From assembly GCA_028681035.1 (NCBI GenBank), contig JAQUJJ010000020.1:1-38715 (forward strand): 38,715 nt of DNA, read 5' to 3'. The translations under genes and the position numbers were made by a program. Positions 15,732-23,755 of this stretch are shown in pieces. Within the stretch, counting starts at the first letter, position 1. Every line of letters begins with the position of its first letter. This stretch comes from Candidatus Cloacimonadota bacterium. GTDB taxonomy: Bacteria > Cloacimonadota > Cloacimonadia > Cloacimonadales > Cloacimonadaceae. The notes under the pieces are model-generated. The model did no database searches, was not told where the DNA came from, and was given only the letters and a program-made list of their open reading frames with translations.

Positions 15732-16179
15732 CGGGTTGATTCTCATTCTCATCTAGGGAACATTTCCAGCAGAGACCGCGGATACTAAGTTCAATGTCCT
15801 GAGCGTTAAAACGAATGGTCTTCGCCTGCTTATAAATAGTTCTCATTATTGGCTGTAAATCTGTCTCCATAATCGCCCCACAACTACGGCAGAGCCAGTG
15901 GATGTGCTTCGGGTGACCATAGATATGCTCGTATCTATCGCGTCCTGCACTTCGGAGAGCACTTTGCACCAAGCCCGCCTCCATCAAGAGAGGTAAGGTT
16001 CGGTAAACTGTGGCAAGCGACACATCGCGAGTAACCTTCTTCACTTTTTCATACAGTTCTTCCGCATTAAAGTGCTCGTGTAACTTGAATACCTCCAGCA
16101 AGATATGCTTGCGCGGAGCGGTAAGTTTCAGCCCTTTCTGGCTAAGATACTCAGCGAATTTATGTTCATGGTCTTGCAT
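15721..16179 (-). CDS. fur: Fur-family ferric uptake regulator
   Basis: The 152-residue protein has the Fur winged helix (KLTAPRKHILLEVF, then SLATVYRTLPLLMEAGLV recognition helix) and a C-terminal metal-binding domain with HIHWLCRSCG and GLCWKC, the two CxxC zinc pairs. Start chosen at 16179 because GGGGAGGAAGG stands directly before this ATG; an in-frame ATG at 16227 would put the Fur-box-like palindrome inside the coding sequence. It heads the fur-feoB-feoA operon, so it most likely senses Fe2+ and represses its own operon. PerR- or Zur-type sensing cannot be excluded from sequence alone, but feo context favours Fur. Confidence 0.88.
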   Translation of the reverse strand: MQDHEHKFAEYLSQKGLKLTAPRKHILLEVFKLHEHFNAEELYEKVKKVTRDVSLATVYRTLPLLMEAGLVQSALRSAGRDRYEHIYGHPKHIHWLCRSCGAIMETDLQPIMRTIYKQAKTIRFNAQDIELSIRGLCWKCSLDENENQPDES

Positions 16180-16193
16180 CCTTCCTCCCCTGT

Positions 16194-16212
16194 ATTGAGA
16201 ATCAGTTGCAAT
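16194..16212 (-). promoter_or_regulatory. Candidate Fur box upstream of fur-feoB-feoA
   Basis: The 19-bp imperfect palindrome ATTGAGAATCAGTTGCAAT has a 9-1-9 form with six of nine half-site positions matched, and contains TGAGAAT, close to Fur 7-1-7 half-sites. It ends 15 bases from the fur ATG on the minus strand. A TTGACA (minus strand, 16237-16232) lies about 20 bases upstream, though no clear -10 pairs with it. Confidence 0.5.
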
Positions 16213-16319
16213 TTCTATGAACCCCATTTTATGTCAAGATGAGTTTTCAACAAAGAAGAAAAGCGGAATTTTTAAAAAAAGAGGGAAAGAGAAAAAGTGT
16301 AGGGATTAATTCCTAACTC
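16213..16319. other. Start of a gene-poor stretch (16213-17147)
   Basis: No credible gene is seen from the fur promoter to 16319; the DNA is A-rich with short purine runs. The rest of the 0.9-kb stretch holds the MITE-like element (16320-16681), a 19-bp tandem repeat (16791-16828) and a decayed coding remnant (16899-17110). Confidence 0.5.
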
Positions 16320-16681
16320 TTAATTCTGGCTCAAGTTCATTTATGGTGGGTAAGGAGACTTGATCGCCAAAAATGTAAAAGAGAAGTCCCAGCGGGACAA
16401 AAGGTATTAGCGACGGGTTTCAACCCGGCGACAATGGAGAAATAGAACATTGCTAGTCCCAGCGGGACGAAAGATGTAATCATATATGTTCGTAAGCATT
16501 AACGCAAAGAAAAAGCCACCTGTCACCCCGTTCATTTATATGACGTATTTATCACGCCGGGTTAAAACCCGTCGCTAATACCGATCATCCCTAAAGGGAC
16601 TAAAATTGAACAGCCTAAACTAGTTGCCAAGCAGCCCACATATACAATCACCCACTCTAATTGAACTTGAGCCTTAATTCT
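16320..16681. mobile_element. MITE-like element, copy 1
   Basis: Terminal inverted repeats: GGCTCAAGTTCATTTATGG at 16328 and, at the other end (16649-16673), a sequence whose complement begins GGCTCAAGTTCAATTAGAG. The first 12 bases match perfectly. An 8-bp direct repeat TTAATTCT abuts both ends (16320-16327, 16674-16681), as a target duplication would, but the flank is AT-rich. There is no transposase ORF inside. The interior holds two GTCCC-AGC-GGGAC hairpins (16386-16398, 16456-16468) and an inverted 28-bp pair. The same termini bound 38197-38384. Confidence 0.5.
16403..16582. repeat. Inverted 28-bp repeat pair inside the MITE-like element
   Basis: 16403-16430 (beginning GGTATTAGCGACGGGTTT) and 16555-16582 are reverse complements at 27 of 28 positions, 124 bases apart. 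Each also folds on itself through CGACGGGTT/AACCCG-type arms. Confidence 0.75.
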
Positions 16682-16790
16682 TAACTTTAGCAGCACCCCA
16701 GCACGCCAGAACGACAGCACTTTCCGTACCTACGGGCACAAACACCTATACACATATAAAAGAACAAAACAAGCTTCTATAGTGTAAGGA

Positions 16791-16828
16791 GGACAAATCT
16801 GAGATTTTGGGACAGATCTGCGATTTAT
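16791..16828. repeat. 19-bp tandem repeat, also present inverted at 38486-38511
   Basis: GGACAAATCTGAGATTTTG (16791-16809) is followed at once by GGACAGATCTGCGATTTAT (16810-16828). The first 26 bases match the complement of 38486-38511 at 24 positions. Confidence 0.6.
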
Positions 16829-16898
16829 TTTCCCGAAAGTCCGTTTTATTTTAAAGAACGATAGTATAATAGGGTTTTCATATCTGATGGAACTGTGA

Positions 16899-17110
16899 TC
16901 AGTTTGAACCAGATATCAGGTTGCCGTAGAAGTCGCCCTTATCATAGATCTGCACCCTTGCATTGTTATCGGAAGCTGTCTCTGTAGATAGGAAGTTAAG
17001 ATTACTCCATGATAAGATTGCAAACATCAGTAGGAACTTAAGTATCTCCCACTCGATTTTAAAGAGAGCTTAACATTGTCCATCAAGGGCGAACCACCAT
17101 TCACCCCTAC
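16899..17110 (-). pseudogene. Possible frameshifted coding remnant
   Basis: Minus strand, downstream of the secreted-protein gene. One frame (from 17110) reads VNGGSPLMDNVKLSLKSSGR then YLSSY and stops; an adjacent frame reads through NLNFLSTETASDNNARVQIY then DKGDFYGNLISGSN to TGA at 16899-16901. Both have protein-like composition, and one single-base shift near 17030-17050 would join them. There is no ribosome site or start. It looks like the C-terminal end of a decayed surface protein; family not recognised. Confidence 0.3.
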
Positions 17111-17147
17111 AACCGCTGTTTAAGGCTTTCTTGTAACCCTTCTCGCA

Positions 17148-19706
17148 TCATTTTATGCCAAAGAGACGTTTGAACCAGCAACGCTTAACAGGAATACGCT
17201 CGATGGATGCAGGAAATTCCGGATAAGCTGTCTTATCCCAAAGCAGTTGTGCATTGGGATGCAGGATAAACTTAACGTCAGGAGCGAAAACTGCGTTAGG
17301 TGGAATGGACATAATTGCATTTTTTTTAAGAGTGATAACTGAGTTCTGGGCAAAGGTAACTTGGCTTTCCGGAGTGAAATCAAGTTTCTTCTTTTTGTTC
17401 ACAGTAACATTACCCTGCACGATGACATCATTTTGTACGGAGATGTCCTTCTTTACCTTATCGGACAAAACATTTACAAATTGGAGCAGTATTCCGTCTC
17501 CGCCAGCGATGGGAACGTCCGCCACGCCTTCATTAAATTTGAATAGCTGTTTTGCGTAGGAATCGTACAAGGTGTATTCGGTCTTTGGATCGAATTTATC
17601 TGCGAGTGTGAAACGCACTGTTTGGGGTGCAGCGTCGCTGAAGTATTTGTCCACATCCCAAGGAACAATGCCAGGGGAATCCTGATTCTTGTACACGGCA
17701 CGACGGTTCACTAGCATGAAAACAGGGTTTCCACTACCATCCATGTAGTATCCACACTGTACGAATCCTTCATAGGGGCTTTTATCATCAGGAACCACTT
17801 GCAAGGATTTCAGCCTGAGATCATTTAGCGGGATATTGGGGTGAACACCTTTTACCATGATCGAATCGGCATCCACCCAATTCAGTGAACTGATGATGGG
17901 TCCATAGACCTTGATCTTGGCATTGGCTTCCGCAAGTTGCTGATATGCAGTGCTGCCTTCTGGGACTCTCAGGTTCAGGTAGTTCGCATCATGTGCCAAG
18001 GGAGTGGCGCGTCTGTATTTACGGCTACCGGACGGGAAGGGTTGCCCAGGATCGGATGTTATGGCGAAATCAACCATCCCATCGGCTGAGTAGCACAATG
18101 GTAAAAGCTGCAGGCATTTCTGCATGGAGCGGGGAGGCATAAAATAACGCCACTCCCCGGTTTCCACCGGTTCATATTTCTCCCCGAAGGTTTGGGGAAC
18201 AAAATACATCTTGGTGTCCTTCATCTCCTGATCACGACGGACGGATGTGGCAAGAGTGCGATAGTTGTTCAGTACGGTATTTTGTAGCTTGTTCTGGACA
18301 AAAAGCTCGTGTTGTACATCGTAATTCCAGCGGATCAACGTGGAATTTCCCACGCCCCATTCCTGAAGAGCATAGGCATCCAGCATCACTACCGAAGGTT
18401 TTGCTTCATGCAGAAACAGACCGAAATGGAAGTAATCCGGCAGACCGTTTGGTTTCCTTAGGTTGGAGTTTTCTAAATGGGTGGCGGTAAGCAGCCTTTT
18501 ATCCATTCTCTCCAGAAAGTCTTCCAGCTTATCATACCCGGCAAATTGTCCCTGATAGGGTTCGTCCTTTCCATAGAAGAATAGGATGGAAGCCGCATTG
18601 GGGACGGCGGCTATCTTATCCAGCCTGTCCTGCAGCCTTTTGCGTAAGGGGTGTCCAGCCGTAACAAGAGCCTTGTGCGGCTCGTCCTCAAGTTCGATAT
18701 AGTCGATCTCCAGCCTGCCTTTCCCGTGCCAATAGATAGTTGGTGAGATATGCAGAAAATGCTCCTCCGCCATTACATTCTTGTAGAGATCAGTACCCGC
18801 CTGAGGTATGTCGATATAATACTCAAAGACCAGGGCACCGCTATCCTTGTCCCGAGGAAGTTCCGTATAGGGGATATTATGGATGCTGGTACCATAAAGA
18901 TTGGGATTAACTGACCGCAAACCCAAATCGACATAAGCACTAGCAGGATAGATTCCATACTCTTTTGATTTGCTATCCATAGCTGAGGCAGCCAAAGCTT
19001 GCATGGATATATCCACCACTTTGTTACCTGTCGGCACGCCGGACCACTGCATGGCTACTCTCAGGTAGAGCTTATTCTCATTTGTATATACATAGAATTT
19101 GAGGTCAGCACCGATGGCTCGCGAGTTCTCCCGGCTGTCAGGTTTCCACCGGAAGCGGGGTTCGGATAGCGCAATGCCTGGTTGGTCATCTGCTTCTTCG
19201 TCACAAATCCAAGCATAGGAATTAGACCAGCGTTCAGGATCAGGCTTAGACCGCCGACCTATGTCGTGACGGAAAACGTAGTTGTATTTGTCCGAAGAAC
19301 GATCGTTAGCATCTAGGATATCGGGGCTGAATTTATCTCCTTGTTTGCTCAAACGAAATTCCGCCTCCATCTTCATGTAGTTGCTGTATGCCATGGCAGT
19401 TACGCCCACAGGACCGTTGCCCAGCCAAGCCCAATCGTCGATCACAGAAGCGAGGTCGTGCTTGCTGAGGGCGGCAAGGGCTTTCTCCAAGCGGTCATTC
19501 GCTATATCCTGGTTTCCCATGGAATAAAGCACAGTGTTATACCCGGCATTTGACATGGATTGCGCCAAATCGGTGAAAACTTCTCGCGTTTGGATTGCGT
19601 TTCCCAGTTGGTATTGGCTATATGCTCCTATCCGATATTCAGTGTCCACAGCTATCAGCATGGATAGCACTGTTATTAAAAAGGTGATTGCTAAGAGGCG
19701 TTTCAT
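17148..19706 (-). CDS. Secreted protein of unknown function, possibly TIM-barrel hydrolase-like
   Basis: Starting at 19706 the product has 852 residues, a signal peptide (MKRLLAITFLITVLSMLIA) and an excellent ribosome site (AAGGAG). A longer frame from 19817 adds 37 residues that would hide the signal peptide, so it was rejected. Visible parts: an N-terminal region with GAYSQYQLGNAIQTREVF and ASVIDDWAWLGNGP; a beta-rich middle (WSNSYAWICDEEADDQPG to IYWHGKGRLEIDYIELEDEP); a region with ILFFYGKDEPYQGQF that resembles a glycoside-hydrolase-like barrel strand ending in an acidic pair; and a C-terminal repetitive stretch (NDVIVQGNVTVNKKKKLDF onward) suggestive of a beta-helix. No sorting domain; the end is basic (KRCWFKRLFGIK). 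I do not recognise a named family; hydrolase is a weak inference. Confidence 0.65.
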   Translation of the reverse strand: MKRLLAITFLITVLSMLIAVDTEYRIGAYSQYQLGNAIQTREVFTDLAQSMSNAGYNTVLYSMGNQDIANDRLEKALAALSKHDLASVIDDWAWLGNGPVGVTAMAYSNYMKMEAEFRLSKQGDKFSPDILDANDRSSDKYNYVFRHDIGRRSKPDPERWSNSYAWICDEEADDQPGIALSEPRFRWKPDSRENSRAIGADLKFYVYTNENKLYLRVAMQWSGVPTGNKVVDISMQALAASAMDSKSKEYGIYPASAYVDLGLRSVNPNLYGTSIHNIPYTELPRDKDSGALVFEYYIDIPQAGTDLYKNVMAEEHFLHISPTIYWHGKGRLEIDYIELEDEPHKALVTAGHPLRKRLQDRLDKIAAVPNAASILFFYGKDEPYQGQFAGYDKLEDFLERMDKRLLTATHLENSNLRKPNGLPDYFHFGLFLHEAKPSVVMLDAYALQEWGVGNSTLIRWNYDVQHELFVQNKLQNTVLNNYRTLATSVRRDQEMKDTKMYFVPQTFGEKYEPVETGEWRYFMPPRSMQKCLQLLPLCYSADGMVDFAITSDPGQPFPSGSRKYRRATPLAHDANYLNLRVPEGSTAYQQLAEANAKIKVYGPIISSLNWVDADSIMVKGVHPNIPLNDLRLKSLQVVPDDKSPYEGFVQCGYYMDGSGNPVFMLVNRRAVYKNQDSPGIVPWDVDKYFSDAAPQTVRFTLADKFDPKTEYTLYDSYAKQLFKFNEGVADVPIAGGDGILLQFVNVLSDKVKKDISVQNDVIVQGNVTVNKKKKLDFTPESQVTFAQNSVITLKKNAIMSIPPNAVFAPDVKFILHPNAQLLWDKTAYPEFPASIERIPVKRCWFKRLFGIK

Positions 19707-20019
19707 CGTTTCTCCTTGTTTATCTTTTCTTTTGAATTTTGGCGCGATAAATCGGTTTACCCGAGAATCTTTAAGTTTATACATCTTGCACAATTGCCCT
19801 AGGCGGGCATTTGCCAAGGATTGCTCAATCTACCCATCAGACTACTTCTGAAAGTAATGATGTTCCATAGTTAATATCACAGGCTGTGCTGTCAATATAA
19901 ATCGTTTGAACGGCAGACCAGAGCAGATATTAGACCGCCGTCGTTGGGGTGATTATTCTTGTTCATGCCTCCAAGTTTGGCACCACTATTGTTGATTTTA
20001 GCTCCATCCTTTTTTCGTG
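19707..20019. other. Intergenic stretch with nothing assignable
   Basis: Between the secreted-protein gene and the pruA terminator. Short open frames on both strands lack ribosome sites and protein-like composition. The promoter of the secreted-protein gene should lie here but no clear hexamers stand out. Confidence 0.4.
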
Positions 20020-20063
20020 CAAACAAAAAGAAACGCAACCCTGTATTCGTCAACAGGGTTGCG
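20020..20063 (-). terminator. Rho-independent terminator after the pruA-like gene
   Basis: CGCAACCCTGT (20034-20044) and ACAGGGTTGCG (20053-20063) pair perfectly over an 8-nt loop. On the minus strand the stem is followed by TTTCTTTTTGTTTG (20033-20020). It lies 62 bases after the gene's stop. Confidence 0.85.
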
Positions 20064-20125
20064 CTATTGTGAATCGTAGCACTTACAAACGGCTTATGAT
20101 TTCATAAATCCCGCTACGTAAGCTT

Positions 20126-21745
20126 TTAGCCCATAAAGGGATATCTATAATCGACGGCAGGTACGAAGGTTTCTTTGATGGAGCGTGCAGAAATCCAACG
20201 CTGTAGATTTAGGGCAGAGCCTGCTTTATCATTTGTTCCAGAAGCTCTGCTGCCGCCAAATGGTTGCTGTCCCACCACTGCACCGGTAGGTTTATCGTTG
20301 ATATAGAAGTTACCCGCACTGTGACGCAGCGCATTGTAAGCATGTAATATCACCGCCCTATCCTGTGCGAAGATACAGCCCGTGAGGGCATAAGGGGATG
20401 TGGTATCGCAGAGGGTAAGCGTCTTTTCGAAATCCTTTTCGGCATACACATATACGGTAAGCACAGGCCCGAAGATCTCTTCCTGCATAGTTTTAAAGGC
20501 AGGGTTGGTGGTCTTAATAATCGTAGGCTGAACAAAGTAGCCATGAGTATCGTCGCAGCCACCTCCGGCTAGGATTTCAGCATCGGGTGAATTCTTAGCG
20601 TAGTCAATATACGATTTTATCTTGTCGAAACTGGTTTTATCGATTACGGCATTCATGAAGTTAGAGAAATCTCGGACATCACCAACTTTTACTGTTTCCA
20701 ACATTCCAGTTACTTCCTTCAGCCATTGGTCATAGATGGTATCCGGGATATAGAGCCGTGATGCTGCGCTGCATTTCTGTCCCTGATATTCGAAAGAACC
20801 TCTAAGGCTTGCAACGGCAAGAGCCGTTACATCTGCGGAAGCATGGGCAAAGATGAAGTCCTTTCCACCCGTTTCACCCACAATGCGTGGATAGGATTTA
20901 TACAGGGATACATTCTCTGCGGTGCGCTTCCAAATTTTATCAAACACTTCCGTACTCCCCGTGAAATGGACACCGGCAAGATATGGTGAATCCATAGCAA
21001 AGTTACCGATTTGAGCACCGGAGCCAGGAATAAAGTTTATCACACCATCGGGCAAACCTGCTTCTTGCAAGATTTTCATGATGTAGTAGCCACTGTAGAT
21101 TGCTGTTCCGGCTGGTTTCCACAGCACGGTATTCCCCATCAAAGCCGGCGCAGTGGGTAAATTACCTGCAATAGCAGTGAAGTTAAAGGGTGTGACGGCA
21201 AAGACAAAGCCTTCCAACGCACGATATTCCGAGAAATTCCATTCTCCTTTCGGCGAAACCAAGGGCTGTTGCTCGTATATTTTCTGGGCAAAGTATGCAT
21301 TGAAACGCCAGAAATCTATCAATTCACAGGCGGAATCAATCTCTGCCTGATACGCATTCTTGCTTTGGCACAGCATAGTTGCGGCATTAAGTAGATAGCG
21401 GTATTTGGTGGAAAGCAGTTCTGCTGCCTTTAGGAAGATTGCCGAGCGGTGATAGAAGGGCATGTCTTCCCATTCCTGCGCTGCGTCCACGGTGGCAGCG
21501 ATGGCATCTTGAATTTCCTTTTGCCCAACTTTGTGGTACTTTGCCAAAATATGCTTGTGGTCATGAGGTTCTACACAATGTCCAATGTTGCCGCTGAACA
21601 CTTCTTTTCCGCCAATGATGGCTGGAATCTCGATGCACTGATTGCTCATTTCAGATAATTGAGCGATTAACTGTTCTTTTTCCAGAGAACCCGGTGCGTA
21701 ACTAAGCACTTTCTCGTTAGTGGGAACGGGTACGGTGAAAAACAT
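20126..21745 (-). CDS. pruA: 1-pyrroline-5-carboxylate dehydrogenase (aldehyde dehydrogenase family)
   Basis: The 539-residue enzyme fits the P5C dehydrogenase branch of the aldehyde dehydrogenase superfamily: PFNFTAIAGNLPTAPALMGN and WKPAGTAIYSGYYIM (cofactor-binding region), IVGETGGKDF (general-base Glu near residue 291), GQKCSAASRLYIP (catalytic Cys325) and EEIFGPVLTVYVY. It oxidises glutamate semialdehyde/P5C to glutamate with NAD+, the second step of proline catabolism and a step in arginine or ornithine use. Start at 21745 is set by AAAGGAG eight bases upstream; an in-frame ATG at 21772 lacks this. No proline dehydrogenase domain or gene is adjacent, so it is the stand-alone form. Length and motifs are normal for the family. 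Confidence 0.9.
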   Translation of the reverse strand: MFFTVPVPTNEKVLSYAPGSLEKEQLIAQLSEMSNQCIEIPAIIGGKEVFSGNIGHCVEPHDHKHILAKYHKVGQKEIQDAIAATVDAAQEWEDMPFYHRSAIFLKAAELLSTKYRYLLNAATMLCQSKNAYQAEIDSACELIDFWRFNAYFAQKIYEQQPLVSPKGEWNFSEYRALEGFVFAVTPFNFTAIAGNLPTAPALMGNTVLWKPAGTAIYSGYYIMKILQEAGLPDGVINFIPGSGAQIGNFAMDSPYLAGVHFTGSTEVFDKIWKRTAENVSLYKSYPRIVGETGGKDFIFAHASADVTALAVASLRGSFEYQGQKCSAASRLYIPDTIYDQWLKEVTGMLETVKVGDVRDFSNFMNAVIDKTSFDKIKSYIDYAKNSPDAEILAGGGCDDTHGYFVQPTIIKTTNPAFKTMQEEIFGPVLTVYVYAEKDFEKTLTLCDTTSPYALTGCIFAQDRAVILHAYNALRHSAGNFYINDKPTGAVVGQQPFGGSRASGTNDKAGSALNLQRWISARSIKETFVPAVDYRYPFMG

Positions 21746-21792
21746 TTCTATTCTCCTTTTGTTTTTTTGCACAATTCAGGTGAAAAGGATTT

Positions 21793-21969
21793 CTAGAGGC
21801 GCACGAATAGATGCGAACAAATCGCTATTTGCTGCCACCTTTTCACAATGGAAGGCACATCTGTTTCCGGATATACCCTATCGGTGAGCGACCATGCCAT
21901 GTAGTTTAGTATCACCCACTCGGTAACAGTGCCATTTCTATTCTCAAGCAGGTTTCTGTCAAGCTCCAT
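21793..21969 (-). CDS. Small hypothetical protein upstream of pruA
   Basis: A 58-residue frame in the same direction as pruA, ending 47 bases before its start. It begins MELDRNLLENRNG and contains TEWVILNYMAWSLTDRVYP, with natural composition (three Trp, mixed charges) unlike a shadow frame. There is no strong ribosome site: GAGGA lies about 17 bases upstream of the ATG. No family recognised; it could be a leader, a small real gene or a remnant. Confidence 0.35.
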   Translation of the reverse strand: MELDRNLLENRNGTVTEWVILNYMAWSLTDRVYPETDVPSIVKRWQQIAICSHLFVRL

Positions 21970-22086
21970 ATTTATTCATGCATTCCTCTAAAACATACAG
22001 CTTTCATGTAAAGTCTATGGCGTCTTATTGTTCGTTGCCAAAGCATAGCGGTTTGAATCGCTGAATACCATGTTTCACGCATCCCC

Positions 22087-22136
22087 CCTGTTTTTTGTCG
22101 TTCCAGCGGAGACGGGAACGACAATGGTAAAACAGG
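22087..22136. repeat. Imperfect inverted repeat
   Basis: CCTGTTTTTTGTCGTTCC (22087-22104) faces GGAACGACAATGGTAAAACAGG (22115-22136 region, outer CCTGTTTT/AAAACAGG and inner GTCGTTCC/GGAACGAC matched, with four extra bases in the right arm). Non-coding; lies in the 600-base gap between the small ORF and the MscS gene. Confidence 0.55.
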
Positions 22137-22329
22137 AACTAAATTAAAAACCGGGGGGGATCCCTGCTCCACTGAATAGTGAAATTGACAAGCTATCTCT
22201 ATCATTTGTTTTGTCTATAGCCTTGGTTATTCTTGGTTGCCCTGGGCGATTAGAGCCCTCGTATATGTTTCCATGGTAGTCAAGGCTTTTTCGGTTCATC
22301 TCCCCTTGCTGCAATCTCACATAATTCTC

Positions 22330-22374
22330 AGGTGATTCCCATGTGATCCCCACGTGGCGACGAGGGGATCACCT
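22330..22374. repeat. Palindromic element of the GGTGAT-CCC type, copy 1
   Basis: AGGTGATTCCCATG (22330-22343) faces CGAGGGGATCACCT (22361-22374), with three mismatches. The middle holds GATCCCC and the perfect palindrome CCACGTGG (22350-22357). The same words, with the two GTGAT blocks exchanged in their variable bases, recur at 38245-38299. Confidence 0.6.
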
Positions 22375-22446
22375 CGGAAGTGCCTCCGCAGGGCATGATG
22401 TTGCAGCAAGGGCGTAGCGTTGCATTCAGATGCTGCTAAAAGATAG

Positions 22447-22564
22447 GAGTGCGGTTCGGAGACCGCCTCGCTTGTTTGAGTGCGGTTCGGAGACCTGCCT
22501 CGCTTGTTTGAGTGCGGTTCGGAGACCTGCCTCGCTTGTTTGAGTGCGGTTCGGAGACCGCACC
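22447..22564. repeat. 32-bp tandem repeat, three units plus a partial
   Basis: Units begin GAGTGCGGTTCGGAGACC and end CTCGCTTGTTT, at 22447 (31 bp, one base missing), 22478 and 22510; a fourth from 22542 breaks off after GACCGCACC. In the last unit GTGCGGT-TCGGAG-ACCGCAC is a perfect 7-bp hairpin. The loop is the complement of CTCCGA found in the 33-bp repeats at 8548. The array ends six bases before the stop of the MscS gene. Confidence 0.8.
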
Positions 22565-22570
22565 TACGGT

Positions 22571-23443
22571 TTAATCCACTCTTCTAATAGTGGGATATGC
22601 CAAATCAATATCATCGTGTTCGGCAAAGCGCAGCAGGATATTTTCCCAGATTTCTTCCGTGCTTCCGCGTCTTTTGCGTATTTCGGTTAGGTACCTGATG
22701 GTGAGTACAACGCCGCTATCCAGCACGGAGGTATAGACGATGGGCGTGATGGTTTTGTAAAAGATGAGGAATTTCTTGGCTGCTTGGATGATTTGCTTTT
22801 CTGCTTTTGCGGTGGTGTTTAGGGAATGTTCATTGATGATATCGGTTAATATCTGTTTGGCTTTCTGCCAATCGCTTTCGAAGGTAATCTGCACGGGTAT
22901 CTCGTTCCAGATGTATTGGAAGCCCACATCGTAATTTGCTACAGAATTAGTAAATACCAAGCAGTTAGGAATATGAATCATTCTGCCGGTGCTTTGGTCT
23001 GCCTTTACCCAGTTGCCAATCTCTAGAATGGTGAACTCGAAGGGGCGGATGTCTATCACATCACCGCATTGCTCCCCAATCTGTATGCGATTGCCGGTAA
23101 CAAAGGGTTTTCTGCTGATGATAAAAAGCCAACCGGCGAGATTGGTGAAAACATCCTTCAACGCAATAGCAAGACCCGCACTTACCAAACCTAAATAGGT
23201 GGCGATGGATTGGAAGCCTTCAAACCAGATTCTGCCTACAATTACGATACCTACGATTACCAGGACATAATGGATGGTTTTCCTAGTGTTAAATAGAGAA
23301 GCGTTATCTGTGCTGTGCTTTTCCAGCATGCGAACGATAATCCACTTCAGCAACGACAGCATTAGAATGATAAATACAGAACTGATGACCTTGTACAATA
23401 AAACGCTGTTAATCTGGGGAAGTAGCTTGAATAACCAATCCAT
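22571..23443 (-). CDS. MscS-family mechanosensitive channel
   Basis: The 290-residue protein has three N-terminal membrane helices (about residues 13-36, 56-75, 82-110) and the MscS signature: a pore-lining helix rich in Gly/Ala (YLGLVSAGLAIALKDVFTNL), followed by GWLFIISRKPFVTGNRIQIG and the beta domain (GDVIDIRPFEFTILEIGNW, RMIHIPNCLVFTNSVANYD). Such channels open under hypo-osmotic shock to release solutes. Length is near E. coli MscS (286). The ATG has GAGG at six-base spacing. It is a single gene flanked downstream by a 32-bp tandem repeat. Confidence 0.88.
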   Translation of the reverse strand: MDWLFKLLPQINSVLLYKVISSVFIILMLSLLKWIIVRMLEKHSTDNASLFNTRKTIHYVLVIVGIVIVGRIWFEGFQSIATYLGLVSAGLAIALKDVFTNLAGWLFIISRKPFVTGNRIQIGEQCGDVIDIRPFEFTILEIGNWVKADQSTGRMIHIPNCLVFTNSVANYDVGFQYIWNEIPVQITFESDWQKAKQILTDIINEHSLNTTAKAEKQIIQAAKKFLIFYKTITPIVYTSVLDSGVVLTIRYLTEIRKRRGSTEEIWENILLRFAEHDDIDLAYPTIRRVD

Positions 23444-23755
23444 GTTGCCTCGCTGTATTATAAATTTGGTTGCATTATCCGGAATGGGAAGAAGCCTTCT
23501 AAGCCCTTCCGGGAACGGAAATCAAAACCGGATAGACACTAGAGAGTAAAGGTTATGTGTCTTGCCATACTTCATCTTCTTGTTCCATTAATACATTGTT
23601 ACAGTTTAGCCGTGTTTGCAGAGATAGCAAACCAAAATAATAAGTGCCTCAGTTATTTCACTAATTTGAAGTATATTCCTTGCGCACCTCAAATTACAGG
23701 CTATTATTTATATGAACAAAGGCTAAATTTTATTGGATAAGGAGATTCGATAACT
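23444..23755. other. Divergent intergenic region, no gene seen
   Basis: Between the minus-strand MscS gene and the plus-strand pilin-like gene. It should hold both promoters. I see a small hairpin AGAAG-CC-TTCT near 23490 and an AT-rich stretch before 23755, but no convincing operator. A 61-codon plus-strand frame (from 23555) has no ribosome site and is not accepted. Confidence 0.4.

Noticed and set aside
19707..19817. 37-residue extension of the secreted protein from 19817
   Set aside because: It would place the signal peptide internally; the ATG at 19706 has an AAGGAG site at ideal spacing.
22144..22353. 69-codon minus-strand frame beginning MGITWESPENY
   Set aside because: Its start lies in a palindromic repeat, no ribosome site is present, and the frame ends in repeat DNA; judged non-coding.
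23555..23740. 61-codon plus-strand frame before the pilin-like gene
   Set aside because: No ribosome site and no recognisable features; it ends just before the real gene's ribosome site.
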